DNA of 64,000 nt, taken from assembly GCA_965224105.1 (NCBI GenBank), contig CBDCYH010000002.1, positions 1,302,001-1,366,000 on the forward strand. The letters run 5' to 3'. Made by a program: the position numbers and the translations under genes. Below, in pieces: positions 1 through 9,276 of this stretch. Position 1 is the first letter of the stretch. Each line of letters begins with the position of its first letter. Below the pieces are notes generated by a model. It saw only the letters and a program-made list of their open reading frames with translations, ran no database searches and was not told the DNA's origin. This stretch comes from CBDCYH01 sp965224105. Its GTDB lineage: Bacteria; Bacteroidota; Rhodothermia; Rhodothermales; JABDKH01.

Positions 1-75
1 GAGGTGGCGACTATTTTAGATGGCGGCGCTCTATTACGGGTAAGCCGCAGCCAGTCATTCAACCCACAGCCTACC

Positions 76-1137
76 ATGAAATATATTATACCGATCCTGC
101 TGCTGGTTCAATTCTCAGCCTGCGCGGGTGTTAAGAATGCAACAAGGGACAACGTTCCTCTAACAATGGCAGACGAGCAAAAACTGCAACATGCGATCGG
201 TCTTTATGACCAAGGCGATTACGACGGCGCCCTGGAAATTTTTATACCGCTCACGGAGTCAGCACCAGACAATGCGGAGGTATTCTACGAGACGGCGATT
301 ACGCTGAATCGGATGGGCCAGTTTGCGGAGAGTCAGCGCTATGCTTTGCGAGGGCTGGAGATATCGTCGCCAACCCAACCTCGCCTGCATCACGTGGTTG
401 GAATCAACTACGACATGCTTGGTGAGCAGGACAAGGCTGCTAAAGCTCTGAAGCGTGGTATAAAAGAGGATGGGACATACTATTCGCTGCACTATAGCCT
501 CGCGATTGTCGAGATGAATCGCGGTAACTTCGAAGCTGCTGTTGAGAGTTTTGAGAATACCATTGCGCTGGTGCCAACGCACGCCAACAGCCATCTCGGA
601 ATTGCGAACGCTCGTCGGGCCCAGGGAAAGCAACTCGAGCCGTTGCTTGCAGCTACTTTTTACCTCGTTGCGGCTACGGACTCGGATCAAGCGCCCGCAG
701 TGCGAGAAATGGTATGGGAAATACTGACCGGGGCGGTTGAGAAAACCGGAGAAAATGAATTCACCTTGAGCGTGGTGTTGGGCGAAGACGATGACGACCC
801 CATCAGCGCGATCGAAATGATGATGCCACTTATGGCAGCGAGCATGGTCCTGCCTGAAAAAGCAGAGATGCAACGCATCGAACATCTCGCCGAGCAATAC
901 GATTTTGTTCTGGGGATGCTATCCGAGAAGAGTCGAAAACAATCGGATCGAGTATTGTGGAAGATGTATGTTCCGTTTTTTTCCAGCGTGCACGAGGATG
1001 GATTCACGGAGACGTTAGTCTATCGCCTTTTTAATACCGAAGCATTTGGAGATGCCGAAGAGTGGATTGAGAATAATCGCGACAAGCTCGATGCGCTGGA
1101 TAAGTGGCTGGGTTCAATGGATACTGACGGTAGGTAG
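76..1137 (+). CDS. TPR-repeat lipoprotein
   Basis: Predicted outer-membrane or periplasmic lipoprotein of 353 residues. The start at 76 is chosen because it opens directly into a lipoprotein signal (MKYIIPILLLVQFSAC), with the lipobox FSAC and Cys16; the frame is open to position 4 but the extra N-terminus has no signal character. Residues from about 35 to 190 form tetratricopeptide-like helical repeats (for example YDQGDYDGALEIF, NRMGQFAESQRYALRGL, NRGNFEAAVESFENTIAL). The C-terminal half is helical with no recognised domain. TPR lipoproteins usually scaffold protein complexes; no partner gene is adjacent. Domain class is visible, specific role unknown. Confidence 0.8.
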   Translation: MKYIIPILLLVQFSACAGVKNATRDNVPLTMADEQKLQHAIGLYDQGDYDGALEIFIPLTESAPDNAEVFYETAITLNRMGQFAESQRYALRGLEISSPTQPRLHHVVGINYDMLGEQDKAAKALKRGIKEDGTYYSLHYSLAIVEMNRGNFEAAVESFENTIALVPTHANSHLGIANARRAQGKQLEPLLAATFYLVAATDSDQAPAVREMVWEILTGAVEKTGENEFTLSVVLGEDDDDPISAIEMMMPLMAASMVLPEKAEMQRIEHLAEQYDFVLGMLSEKSRKQSDRVLWKMYVPFFSSVHEDGFTETLVYRLFNTEAFGDAEEWIENNRDKLDALDKWLGSMDTDGR

Positions 1138-1151
1138 CCTCGTCAGTGGGT

Positions 1152-1520
1152 GGAAACCCGGAGGGCGACGTGAGGATCTCCATCTACAGAGCTCGGCCAT
1201 ACAGTTTGTGGTGGTCGTCACCGTTCTATGGATTCCAGCTCGGGGGCTGGAATGACGCGGGGGAGGTGGCGTTCACCGCCGCGGCATTCGTTAACCGCGT
1301 AGCGTTATTCCACCCCCAAGGTGTCACCCCAGACGTGATCTGGGGTCCATACAGTTTGTGGATGTCGTCACCGCCGTATGGATTCCAGCTCGGGGGCTGG
1401 AATGACGCGGGGGAGGTGGAATTCACCGCCGCGGCATTCGTTAACCGCAGAGCATTATTCCACCCATATGGCGTCACCCCAGACGTGATCTGGGGTCCAT
1501 ACAGTTTGTGGTGGTTGCCA
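1152..1520. repeat. Dispersed repeat block, two tandem 150-bp units
   Basis: Noncoding repeat block between the TPR gene and the SDR gene. The landmark acagtttgtgg recurs at 1201, 1351 and 1501, so two units of exactly 150 bp stand in tandem, preceded by part of a third module (cccggagggcgacg... at about 1157). Each unit carries two hairpins: attccagctcgggggctggaat and ccccagacgtgatctgggg. The same modules recur at 3.3-4.3 kb and 10.5-11.0 kb. Long reading frames cross it on both strands because 150 is divisible by three and the unit happens to lack stops; I do not regard them as genes. Confidence 0.9.
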
Positions 1521-1562
1521 CAGTGTTGCGAGTGCTAATCGAATACAGACTCGACTCACCGC

Positions 1563-2540
1563 TTAAAACCGAAATGCCCCCACGGCATTTTCGCATCCCT
1601 CCCAATTGATGCGAATGTTCGACTCATCCATCAACAGAGCTTCTGGCTCCAACAATTCCGGGAATCCCTTCCATCCTTCAGCCGGACCGAAAAAATCTCC
1701 GGATCTCGCCGAAGGATCCATGCATGCACGTATGATTCCCGTCGCTCCATCCTCTGCCGATTGCGCGCGACTCATAAGATCGCTATCTCCATCCATTCCA
1801 CCATCGGCCGCAGTGGTTACCTGCAATTGCGTACGGGCCAGCCCGGGATGGGCGAGAAGTGGAATCACGTTGGTGATGCCAGCCGCTTCCAATTTTTGCT
1901 TCAATCCATACGTGAATGCGGCATTGGCCAACTTGGTTTGGTGATAGCGCTCCCACCTCGGTCCTTGAAAACTTGCGTTCTGTTCGTCATTTCCATCGCC
2001 GCCCAGGTTACCCCCTCGTTTCTCAAAATATTCCGGCTTGAGTGGGCCGCCCAGCCTGGCCATGGATGAGTGGTTAACGACACGAGCCTGAACGCTTTTC
2101 CGAAGTAGCGGGAACAGGTCTTTCGTAAGTAGAAAATGAGATAGGACATTTGTTTGCATTTGCACATCATACCCATCTTCGGTGGATAGATCTTTCAGCG
2201 CCATCACCCCGGCATTGTTCACGAGCACGTCGATAACATCGTAGCTCGAAGCTACTTTGTCGATCGCCTTACGCACGCTTGCAAAGCTTTGCAGATCACA
2301 CGGAATTGCGTCAAATTTTGCTGCCGGAACTGCTGCGGCAAGTTTTGTTTGAGATTCTTCCGAACGAGTACTTTCCCGGTTGAGCAGAATTACGGTAGCT
2401 CCCTTTTTTGCGACTTCGCGAGCGCAATAAAATCCAGTACCGCTAGTGGTACCCGTTATGACGACAACTTTGCCGGTCATGTCTTGGCCGTGTTGCTGGA
2501 CAACGGTCTCTAGATGAAGTGTTGGGATTTGATCAGTCAT
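1563..2540 (-). CDS. Short-chain dehydrogenase/reductase (retinol dehydrogenase-like)
   Basis: 325-residue cytoplasmic NAD(P)-dependent oxidoreductase of the SDR superfamily. Visible motifs in order: the Rossmann glycine motif TGTTSGTGFY near residue 30, the NNAG motif (VNNAGVMA) near 110, the catalytic serine in VVNHSS near 160, and the YxxxK pair in YHQTKLAN near 200. An acidic or arginine residue after the second strand (LLNRES) suggests NADP(H), as in the retinol-dehydrogenase/WWOX-like branch. Slightly longer than a classical SDR, matching that branch. The neighbouring minus-strand dioxygenase-like gene is 82 bp upstream; both lie between repeat blocks. The substrate cannot be read from the sequence. 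Confidence 0.88.
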   Translation of the reverse strand: MTDQIPTLHLETVVQQHGQDMTGKVVVITGTTSGTGFYCAREVAKKGATVILLNRESTRSEESQTKLAAAVPAAKFDAIPCDLQSFASVRKAIDKVASSYDVIDVLVNNAGVMALKDLSTEDGYDVQMQTNVLSHFLLTKDLFPLLRKSVQARVVNHSSMARLGGPLKPEYFEKRGGNLGGDGNDEQNASFQGPRWERYHQTKLANAAFTYGLKQKLEAAGITNVIPLLAHPGLARTQLQVTTAADGGMDGDSDLMSRAQSAEDGATGIIRACMDPSARSGDFFGPAEGWKGFPELLEPEALLMDESNIRINWEGCENAVGAFRF

Positions 2541-2622
2541 TCAACGATGGCTTGTTAGAAGGTTAAAATCGAGACCACGATCGGCGCGGCCCCCGGATAA
2601 ATGCTTGCTCTTTGACGGTAAA

Positions 2623-3249
2623 CTATTCCCGATCGTAATTGGGGATGTTCAACCCCAAAATAATATCTCTCTTTACCACGAAGATCTCGCCCGACTGTAC
2701 CGGAGTAACAATGCCCGAGCCGCCACGACCTCGGAGTCGTGCACGCTCCGCCGTGGTAAGGAGCGGATCATCATCAAACAAAAAATCCTCCATGTAATAT
2801 TCGTTCGTCCCCGGTTCTTTTACCGTCAGATGGATGTGTTCGGGTGCTCGCCTGTTGGGATACGATCCAGGCCGGAAGGTGTAAAAGGTATATCTACCCG
2901 TCGAATCGGTTTTGACCCAGCCTCGGATGAAACCATGTCGCGTGGCCCAGCCAGTTTCGTCGCCAGCTTTCTGATACACACCCCCTCTGTTGGTGTGGTA
3001 TATATATAGAATCACGTCGGCCGCGGGGGTCTTCCCGTCCCGTTGAAAAACGGTGCCGGTGAGCTTCAGTTTGGGTGCGGTTTTATTGAACAGCGGCAGC
3101 GTGTCAGCTGGGGTAAGCACGCGATCTCCGTATTCGAAAATGGCTTCGCAGCCCTCGCACCGCCCACCTACTAACGGCTGACTTTCCTGGGCGTAACATG
3201 GCATGGCCAGCAACAGTGTAATTGCGAATGTGAGGATTGCTTTCATCAT
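2623..3249 (-). CDS. Secreted intradiol ring-cleavage dioxygenase-like protein
   Basis: 208 residues with an N-terminal signal peptide (MMKAILTFAITLLLAMPCYAQ). The start at 3249 (or 3246) is chosen for that signal; the longer open frame upstream runs into repeat DNA. The middle resembles the beta-sandwich core of intradiol dioxygenases, non-haem Fe(III) enzymes that open catechol rings: DVILYIYHTNRGGVY, then DSTGRYTFYTFRPGSYP and PEHIHL. These supply candidate Tyr/Tyr/His/His iron ligands. A paired-cysteine segment RCEGCEA follows the signal peptide. Bacteroidota-type genomes often carry such secreted homologues of uncertain substrate, so catechol cleavage is not claimed. Confidence 0.75.
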   Translation of the reverse strand: MMKAILTFAITLLLAMPCYAQESQPLVGGRCEGCEAIFEYGDRVLTPADTLPLFNKTAPKLKLTGTVFQRDGKTPAADVILYIYHTNRGGVYQKAGDETGWATRHGFIRGWVKTDSTGRYTFYTFRPGSYPNRRAPEHIHLTVKEPGTNEYYMEDFLFDDDPLLTTAERARLRGRGGSGIVTPVQSGEIFVVKRDIILGLNIPNYDRE

Positions 3250-3289
3250 GTGTAAGAGTATTTTGGTAGGGTATTCTTTGCAGATGATT

Positions 3290-4291
3290 CTGTTTCCCGG
3301 AGGGCGACGCGGTAATCTCCATCTACAGAGCTCCGCATTGGGAGATTGCCACGCGGCGGTAGCCGCTCGCAGTGACGAGGTGGTCGTCACCGTTCTATGG
3401 ATTCCAGCTCGGGGCCTGGAATGACACGGGGGAGGTGGCGTTCACCGCCGAGGCATTCGTTTGACGCCGGATTGTCTTCCCACCACCAACGTGTCACCCC
3501 AGACGTGATCTGGGGTCCATACAGTTTGTGGTTGTTGCCACAGGAGCCATAATCGATTCACATAAAAACAAGCAGTCAACGCGAGGAGACCCGGAGGGCG
3601 ACGCGGCGATCTCCATCTACAGAGCTCGGCATGGGGAGACTGCCACGCGGCGGTAGCCGCTCGCAGTGACGAGGTGGTCGTCACCGCCCCATGGATTCCA
3701 GCTCGGGGGCTGGAATGACACAGGGGAGGTGGCGTTAATCGCCGAGGCATTCGTTTGACGCTGGATTGTCTTCCCACCACCAACGTGTCACCCCAGACTT
3801 GATCTGGGGTCCATGCAGTTTGTGGTTGTTGCCCCAGGAGCCATAATCGATTCACATAAAAACAAGCAGTCATCGCGAGGAGTCCCGGAGGGCGACGCGG
3901 CGATCTCCATCTACAGAGCCCGGCATGGGGAGACTGCCACGCGGCGGTAGCCGCTCGCAGTGACGAGGTGGTCGTCACCGTTCTATGGATTCCAGCTCGG
4001 GGGCTGGAATGACACAGGGGAGGTGGCGTTCACCGCCGAGGCATTCGTTTGACGCCGGATTGTCTTCCCACCACCAACGTGTCACCCCAGACGTGATCTG
4101 GGGTCCATACAGTTTGTGGTTGTTGCCACAGGAGCCATAATCGATACACATAAAAACAAGCAGTCATCGCGAGGAGTCCCGGAGGGCGACGCGGCGATCT
4201 CCATCTACAGAGCTCGGCTTTTGGAGATTGCCACGCGGCGGTAGCCGCTCGCAGTGACGAGTTAGTCTTCACCGCCCCATGGATTCCAACT
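3290..4291. repeat. Tandem array of a 294-bp composite repeat, about 3.4 copies
   Basis: The module cccggagggcgacgcgg starts at 3296, 3590, 3884 and 4178, an exact period of 294 bp. The second landmark (cagtttgtggttgttg) recurs at about 3522, 3816 and 4110 with the same period. One unit equals the 150-bp unit seen at 1.2-1.5 kb plus a further module of about 144 bp ending in gccacgcggcggtagccgctcgcagtgacgag. The last copy breaks off near 4291, 134 bp before the YIP1 gene start. Each unit holds several hairpins. The period is a multiple of three, which explains the repetitive open frames on the minus strand. No gene is called here. Confidence 0.93.
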
Positions 4292-4424
4292 CGGAGTCCA
4301 TCCAATCATGCCGCAACCACGTTCCTTGTACTCAATCCGAAGAGTTGCTACTATTGCAATGCAACCGGAAGGCGTTAACTCTCCACGGCTGCGAAATACA
4401 GATTACACAGCTGGTACTCTACCA

Positions 4425-5042
4425 ATGGAACCGCTCGAACAACAAGCATTTAATCCATGGACCAAGGGGTGGCTACATCCCCGCCAGACAGTCAGGCATG
4501 TCTATGAGCATGACGCAGAAATTGGAATGTACATCTTGGCCGCCTTGGGTGGAATGCTTAGCGTTGCCGGACAGTTAGGAGATCGTGGCATTGGCGACAG
4601 GTTGGGGATACTTCCGATCATAGGTATCATAGCTGTCGCCGGACCGATCGTCGGACTCATTTCGCTGCATATTATCTCCAGTATCCTTGCGTGGACCGGA
4701 TCCTGGTTTGACGGTCAGGCAACGCGCCACGAGATCATGTATGCCTTTGCGTGGTCGAAAATTCCACTGATCGTCACACTAGTTTGCTGGTTTCTAACTC
4801 TCATCGTTGTTGGAAGAGCCTTCGTCGGAAGTGATGCTGCCATGGGGCTAGTTACTCCAGCAGACGGCCTTGTCATCTTGGCATTCGTGGCTGTTTCCCT
4901 GGTCACGTACATCTGGTCGCTTGTACTATTCTTTGGAATGCTATCAGAAGTGCAGCGATTCCCAGTATGGAAAGCGATCGTGAGCGCACTGATTCCTTTC
5001 ATTGTCATTGTCGCACCCGCGATGATCATCCTGTCAATGTAA
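4425..5042 (+). CDS. YIP1-family membrane protein
   Basis: About 205 residues, inner membrane. The start at 4425 gives MEPLEQQAFNPWTKGWLHPR, which matches the usual beginning of YIP1-type proteins (a short N-terminus with PW..iw..Pr before the first helix); earlier in-frame starts exist at 4308 and 4359. Five hydrophobic segments follow (around IGMYILAALGGML, LPIIGIIAVAGPIVGL, PLIVTLVCWFLTLIVV, VILAFVAVSLVTYIWSLVL and a final AIVSALIPFIVIVAPAMIIL). The bacterial family has no assigned function. The tandem repeat ends just upstream, so any promoter must lie within or directly after repeat DNA. Confidence 0.78.
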   Translation: MEPLEQQAFNPWTKGWLHPRQTVRHVYEHDAEIGMYILAALGGMLSVAGQLGDRGIGDRLGILPIIGIIAVAGPIVGLISLHIISSILAWTGSWFDGQATRHEIMYAFAWSKIPLIVTLVCWFLTLIVVGRAFVGSDAAMGLVTPADGLVILAFVAVSLVTYIWSLVLFFGMLSEVQRFPVWKAIVSALIPFIVIVAPAMIILSM

Positions 5043-5072
5043 AGATTTATGCAACGATCTTGCCGCCGTGGA

Positions 5073-6296
5073 TCAATTAGAAAACTCCATTACAGCACCA
5101 CACTCCAACAGAGCGCCAACTTTCTCTTCCGAAAATCCCAGCTCCTCCTCGAGTATTGCAACGGTGTGCTCGCCAAACCGCGGCGGCGGCAACAACTCGG
5201 CTCCATTCATTCCAACACCGAGCGACTGTCGCATCGCGGCAACTCTTTCTACCCCGTCGCCACTCCGTAGCATGAGAGACTCGCGCGACGGATCAGTCAA
5301 AGAATCCGCCACCGAACCCACCTTACTGCATGGCACACCGGCCGCGTGCAACTCATCAACCAGACCGACGAGTTCGCGCTCGCGGACGGCACCGTCAATC
5401 AGCGACTCTACCTCCCGCCTATGTTCAACACGCGAGGTATTTGTGCGGAAACGATCATCAGACCCCAACGTGTTCGCCATGCCCAGCACGTTGGCAAGTT
5501 TTTGAAACTGATTATCCGACCCCACCGCCAGCGTTAGCCATTTACCGTCGCGGGTACGGAACGGCGTGCCGTAGGGAACGATGCTCGGGTGACCCGAACC
5601 CATCCGCGTAGGCAAAATGCCGGCCTGTAAAAAACCTGATGCCTGGTTTGCCATCGAAGATAACGCTGCATCCATAAGAGAAATGGAGACGTGGCATCCA
5701 CTCCCCGTGGAGGTTCGTTTAAGCAACCCAAGCAACACCGCCTCTTTGATGTGATGCGCGGCGAGGAGGTCGATGAGAGCAACTGGCATCTTCGTTGGCG
5801 GCCCGTCGGACTGCCCGTTCATCATCATGAATCCGGATTCTGCCTGAATCGCCGCGTCGTATCCGGGTCGCGGATCATCAGCGCCGTAACCATTGAGCGA
5901 AACGTGTACGAGGTGGTCGTTCAGCCCACGTAAGGTTGTGGCATCAACGCCAAGATTTTCCGCCGCACCGGGTTTGTAACTGTCAATTACGACATCCGAT
6001 TTTTGGATAAGCGCATGTACGATGGCGCGACCGTCCGGGTGGCGCAGGTCCGCTGCGATCGACCGCTTGCCCCAATTGCAACACGAGAAGTACGCCGTCC
6101 GTCCGCCCGTTTGGTCAGCATCACGCTCGCCGGCCATGGTCCATGTGCGCGTCACGTCTCCGCCCGTTTTGGCGTTCTCCACCTTAATGACTGATGCGCC
6201 TTGCTCCGCCAAAAACTGCCCGGCTGATGGCCCGGCAAGGACCGAGGCTAACTCTACGACGCGGATGTTTTCTAGCACGCGATCCAGATCAGGCAT
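5073..6296 (-). CDS. CaiB/BaiF family class III CoA-transferase
   Basis: 407 residues. The start at 6296 (MPDLDRVLENIRVVELASV) fits the family, whose proteins open with a short strand L..irVlel; the frame continues 15 codons further upstream without similarity. Class III CoA-transferases move CoA from an acyl-CoA to a free acid through an aspartyl-CoA anhydride. Visible family landmarks: LAGPSAGQFLAEQGASVIKVE at the N-terminus, DLRHPDGRAI, DVVIDSYKPGAAENLGVD, and the segment VSISLMDAALSSM whose Asp is the likely catalytic residue. The C-terminus carries GVPCSKVGSVAD. The gene stands alone, facing the YIP1 gene tail to tail, so donor and acceptor acids cannot be named. Confidence 0.9.
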   Translation of the reverse strand: MPDLDRVLENIRVVELASVLAGPSAGQFLAEQGASVIKVENAKTGGDVTRTWTMAGERDADQTGGRTAYFSCCNWGKRSIAADLRHPDGRAIVHALIQKSDVVIDSYKPGAAENLGVDATTLRGLNDHLVHVSLNGYGADDPRPGYDAAIQAESGFMMMNGQSDGPPTKMPVALIDLLAAHHIKEAVLLGLLKRTSTGSGCHVSISLMDAALSSMANQASGFLQAGILPTRMGSGHPSIVPYGTPFRTRDGKWLTLAVGSDNQFQKLANVLGMANTLGSDDRFRTNTSRVEHRREVESLIDGAVRERELVGLVDELHAAGVPCSKVGSVADSLTDPSRESLMLRSGDGVERVAAMRQSLGVGMNGAELLPPPRFGEHTVAILEEELGFSEEKVGALLECGAVMEFSN

Positions 6297-6461
6297 TCTG
6301 TTTTTCAGGTTTATGCATTTGTTGATGGTTCGTGTCTGCAAGATACCAGATCGAATGTAAGCAGATTGTTTTATCGATCCGTATCTGTCAACTGCAGTCG
6401 ATGTAGCTTACTTTATGATCCGTTAACTTAATTGCGACTCCAATTAACCGCGGCCGGCAAC

Positions 6462-6857
<396 letters not shown>

Positions 6858-6914
6858 ACTGAATGGATGCGCTCGTACGTGCATATGTTAGGGCACGTAC
6901 CAGGAACTAATGCT

Positions 6915-7478
6915 ATGTCGAAATATTTTTCATCATCCCGAGAACGCCGGCTTTGGATGTGGGCTTTCGTGGTGGTCGTGGCGATTTACTCGACGCTCGG
7001 ACTTGCCGCGCAACTGGTCGGACTCGTAAGCGAAGAAATCCTCGCGGGTCTCTTTCTTTTGTGTCTGATTCTCGTGGTGGTGGTTGTCATTACGCAGGGG
7101 TTCCGGATTCGGCCCGGCGGGAAAGAGATTGGAATCGCCCTCGGTGTGGTGGTAGTGTATGTATTGCTCGGTGTGCGGATGGCGATACCTGAGCGCAGCC
7201 ACCTGATGGAATATGGGATACTCGCCATGCTGATATACGAGGCGTTCACCGAGCGAGCGGCCAACGGCCGGTTGTCCACCCCGCCTGCGCTGGCGGCGTT
7301 CTTGGTTGCATCGGCCGTCGGATTGCTGGACGAGTGTATCCAGATCGCACTACCCAACCGCGTCTTTGACTGGGAGGATATTTTGTTCAATGTGCTCGCG
7401 GTGCTCGCCGCCGTATTGGGCCTAGCGACAATCCGGTGGACACGAAGGCGGTCAAGGTCTGGGTTAAGAAGCGAATAG
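6915..7478 (+). CDS. VanZ-like membrane protein
   Basis: 187 residues from the ATG at 6915 (MSKYFSSSRERRLWMWAF); an in-frame ATG at 6867 is possible. Four to five hydrophobic helices are visible. The VanZ-family signature is present: ERSHLMEYGILAMLIYEAF (family H-x-x-E-Y-type segment) followed by GLLDECIQIALPNRVFDWEDILFN, where the D-E-x-x-Q and D-x-x-D motifs are typical. VanZ homologues are widespread small membrane proteins; the teicoplanin-resistance role of the founding member should not be transferred. Tail to tail with the next gene, 3 bp apart. Confidence 0.78.
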   Translation: MSKYFSSSRERRLWMWAFVVVVAIYSTLGLAAQLVGLVSEEILAGLFLLCLILVVVVVITQGFRIRPGGKEIGIALGVVVVYVLLGVRMAIPERSHLMEYGILAMLIYEAFTERAANGRLSTPPALAAFLVASAVGLLDECIQIALPNRVFDWEDILFNVLAVLAAVLGLATIRWTRRRSRSGLRSE

Positions 7479-7481
7479 ATT

Positions 7482-8009
7482 CTACGGAGCTTCGTACACC
7501 TTTGCTGCCTCAAGGCAGATTTTAGTTCCGGGCGCTGCGCGATCCGATCCTGATACAAAGACAGCATTATGTCCCGAACGTCCGACCCCAGCCATGGTGC
7601 CGTCGAACCATAAGGCCAACGTGTAACGCGGCGGATCTTGTGGGGCCTCAATAGTTAAGGTTGTCGCGGAAGTAGGTCTCCATTCAACCAGGCTAAACCA
7701 ATCTATTCCAGCGTCAAATTCGTCACCCTCATTTATGTATGTGATGAGGCATCCGTTGGCCAGCTTGCCAAAAGGGGAATCCGCGAGGTCAAGATCGACG
7801 ACCCTCGTTGGCTCCAACCCACTTAGATCAAGCGTCGCCTTTTCAAGTACAAGTGTCGCTCGCGTGACAGCTTTCATGTTTCGATTTGACTCGTCGCACT
7901 GTTCGAGACAGAACCAAAGATCGTAGACCCCCACCTGGCCATTGGCTGATAGTGGACCGTGAGAGAGAACTGCAATCGCCATGATGGTAAGAAACTGAAT
8001 CTGCTTCAT
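7482..8009 (-). CDS. Secreted protein of unknown function
   Basis: 175 residues with a signal peptide (MKQIQFLTIMAIAVLSHGPLSANG). The mature part has CLEQCDESNRN near residue 35 and a late Cys, which could form disulfides, and otherwise looks beta-rich (TRATLVLEKATLDLSGL, TLTIEAPQDPPRYTLALWFDGTMAG). I recognise no domain. Ends 3 bp from the convergent VanZ gene. Confidence 0.6.
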   Translation of the reverse strand: MKQIQFLTIMAIAVLSHGPLSANGQVGVYDLWFCLEQCDESNRNMKAVTRATLVLEKATLDLSGLEPTRVVDLDLADSPFGKLANGCLITYINEGDEFDAGIDWFSLVEWRPTSATTLTIEAPQDPPRYTLALWFDGTMAGVGRSGHNAVFVSGSDRAAPGTKICLEAAKVYEAP

Positions 8010-8139
8010 ATACGTCCATACCTCGGTTTAATGTGTGCGCGGTCTTCGGGGTTGACGTACTCGCGTTGAGAAAGGTTCGGCGATGGGGGGCCGAGCTCGA
8101 CGCGGCTCATGAACGATTTACGAATAAAGGCATTCTGTA

Positions 8140-8763
8140 ATGATGATCACCGAAACCGACGACTACTTTTTGAAAGGATGTGGGCGGTGTGAGCGTTTTG
8201 CAACGCCAGATTGTTCAACCCGCCAGTGGCTGGCCGGGCTCGAAGACTTGCGCCGGATATGTCTCGACGTTCGCCTCACCGAGACGGTAAAGTGGGCGCA
8301 TCCCTGCTACATGCACGCAGGTCGGAACATCGCGATCATGGGTGCTTTCCGTAGCGACTTCCGGCTCAGCTTTTTCAACGCTGCTCTGATGAAAGATCCC
8401 TCCGGCGTACTCGAGCGGCAGGGGGCCAACACGCAATGGCCGGACATGATACGCTTTACATCAAACGCGGAGGTGCGCGAGATGGAACCGGTTATCCAAT
8501 CTTATCTTCGGGAGGCGATGGCGTATGCGGAGGCCGGTATCAAACCGCAGAAGGTGAAATCAGAACTTGTTCTTCCTGATGAGCTGGTTGAGGCGCTTGC
8601 GGCAGACCCCGAGCTGGCGGATGCGTTTGCGAGGCTCACACCGGGTCGCAAAAAAAGTTATGTGATCAATCTGAGCTCGGCCAAGAAGAGTGTAACGCGT
8701 GTTAATCGCATTGCAAAATTCCGTGCAAAGATTCTGGCAGGGAAGGGTGCGATGGATCGATGA
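8140..8763 (+). CDS. YdeI/OmpD-associated family protein
   Basis: 207 residues, cytoplasmic. N-terminal half resembles DUF1801 (ICLDVRLTETVKWAHPCYMHAGRNIAIMGAFRSDFRLSFF). The C-terminal half has the YdeI-type segment LVLPDELVEALAADPELADAFARLTPGRKKSYVINLSSAKK, ending with a basic R-rich helix. This two-part layout is typical of the YdeI family, of unknown biochemical function, linked in enterobacteria to peptide resistance. The start at 8140 is followed by a second ATG at 8143; either works. Confidence 0.83.
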   Translation: MMITETDDYFLKGCGRCERFATPDCSTRQWLAGLEDLRRICLDVRLTETVKWAHPCYMHAGRNIAIMGAFRSDFRLSFFNAALMKDPSGVLERQGANTQWPDMIRFTSNAEVREMEPVIQSYLREAMAYAEAGIKPQKVKSELVLPDELVEALAADPELADAFARLTPGRKKSYVINLSSAKKSVTRVNRIAKFRAKILAGKGAMDR

Positions 8764-8820
8764 TGGTGTGGTTCACAGGAGGTAGCGTGGAATCCCGGTA
8801 CGATGAAAACGGATCGCGGA

Positions 8821-9270
8821 ATGAGTAAACATTCAAAGGTAGAACCGATTGTCAGGAAGCCGAGCGAAGGCCGGTCGTATCCGATGGGCCGGATGTCGGC
8901 GATCTTCAAGGCCGATCTGGATGAGACGGGTTCGACTATCAGTGTCTCGGAGTGGTGGCTAGAACCGAACACAGAAGGTCCGCACATCCACCAGCATCCT
9001 GAATCACATGTGTTTTATGTCATCGAGGGCGAGCTCGCGATTTATCTGGAGGATCGCGGTTGGTTTCGGGCGGTTCGGGGTACGTACGTATATATCCCGG
9101 GAGGCACGGAGCACGGTTTTGAAAATCGCAGCGATGATGTTGCCGGTTTCCTCGCGATCACCACACCCGGTGGTTTTGAGAAAGACCTCCCTGGTATTGT
9201 GCAATATTTTGATGAGCACCCGCTGGGTGATGCGAGGGGTTCTAAACAAGAAGCGCGAGCCAAAACTTAG
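8821..9270 (+). CDS. Cupin-domain protein
   Basis: 149 residues from the ATG at 8821 (MSKHSKVEPIV); an ATG six codons upstream (8803) is in frame. One cupin barrel: motif 1 GPHIHQHPESHVFYVIEGE gives His, His and Glu as metal-ligand candidates, and motif 2 PGGTEHGFENRSDD gives the fourth His. Small single-domain cupins bind a metal and act as isomerases, dioxygenases or sensors. Nothing nearby shows which. Follows the YdeI gene by about 57 bp on the same strand. Confidence 0.82.
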   Translation: MSKHSKVEPIVRKPSEGRSYPMGRMSAIFKADLDETGSTISVSEWWLEPNTEGPHIHQHPESHVFYVIEGELAIYLEDRGWFRAVRGTYVYIPGGTEHGFENRSDDVAGFLAITTPGGFEKDLPGIVQYFDEHPLGDARGSKQEARAKT

Positions 9271-9276
9271 CGAAAA

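Noticed and set aside
259..897. A 212-residue open frame on the minus strand
   Set aside because: It lies opposite the TPR lipoprotein gene and has no domain signal; the TPR frame has a lipoprotein signal and repeats.
1146..1538. A 130-residue open frame with two near-identical halves
   Set aside because: It is the translation of a 150-bp repeat that occurs in different frames elsewhere, so the repeat and not a protein explains it.
3290..4291. A possible CRISPR-like array
   Set aside because: Units of 294 bp show no short direct repeats with unique spacers of similar length; cas genes are absent.
3442..4305. Open minus-strand frames of 178 and 91 residues with repetitive sequence (MTTTSSLRAATAAW...)
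   Set aside because: They lie wholly inside the 294-bp tandem array, and the period is a multiple of three, so open frames arise by chance.
6867..7478. Glycopeptide-resistance VanZ
   Set aside because: Only the family resemblance is supported; homologues are widespread membrane proteins without resistance context here.
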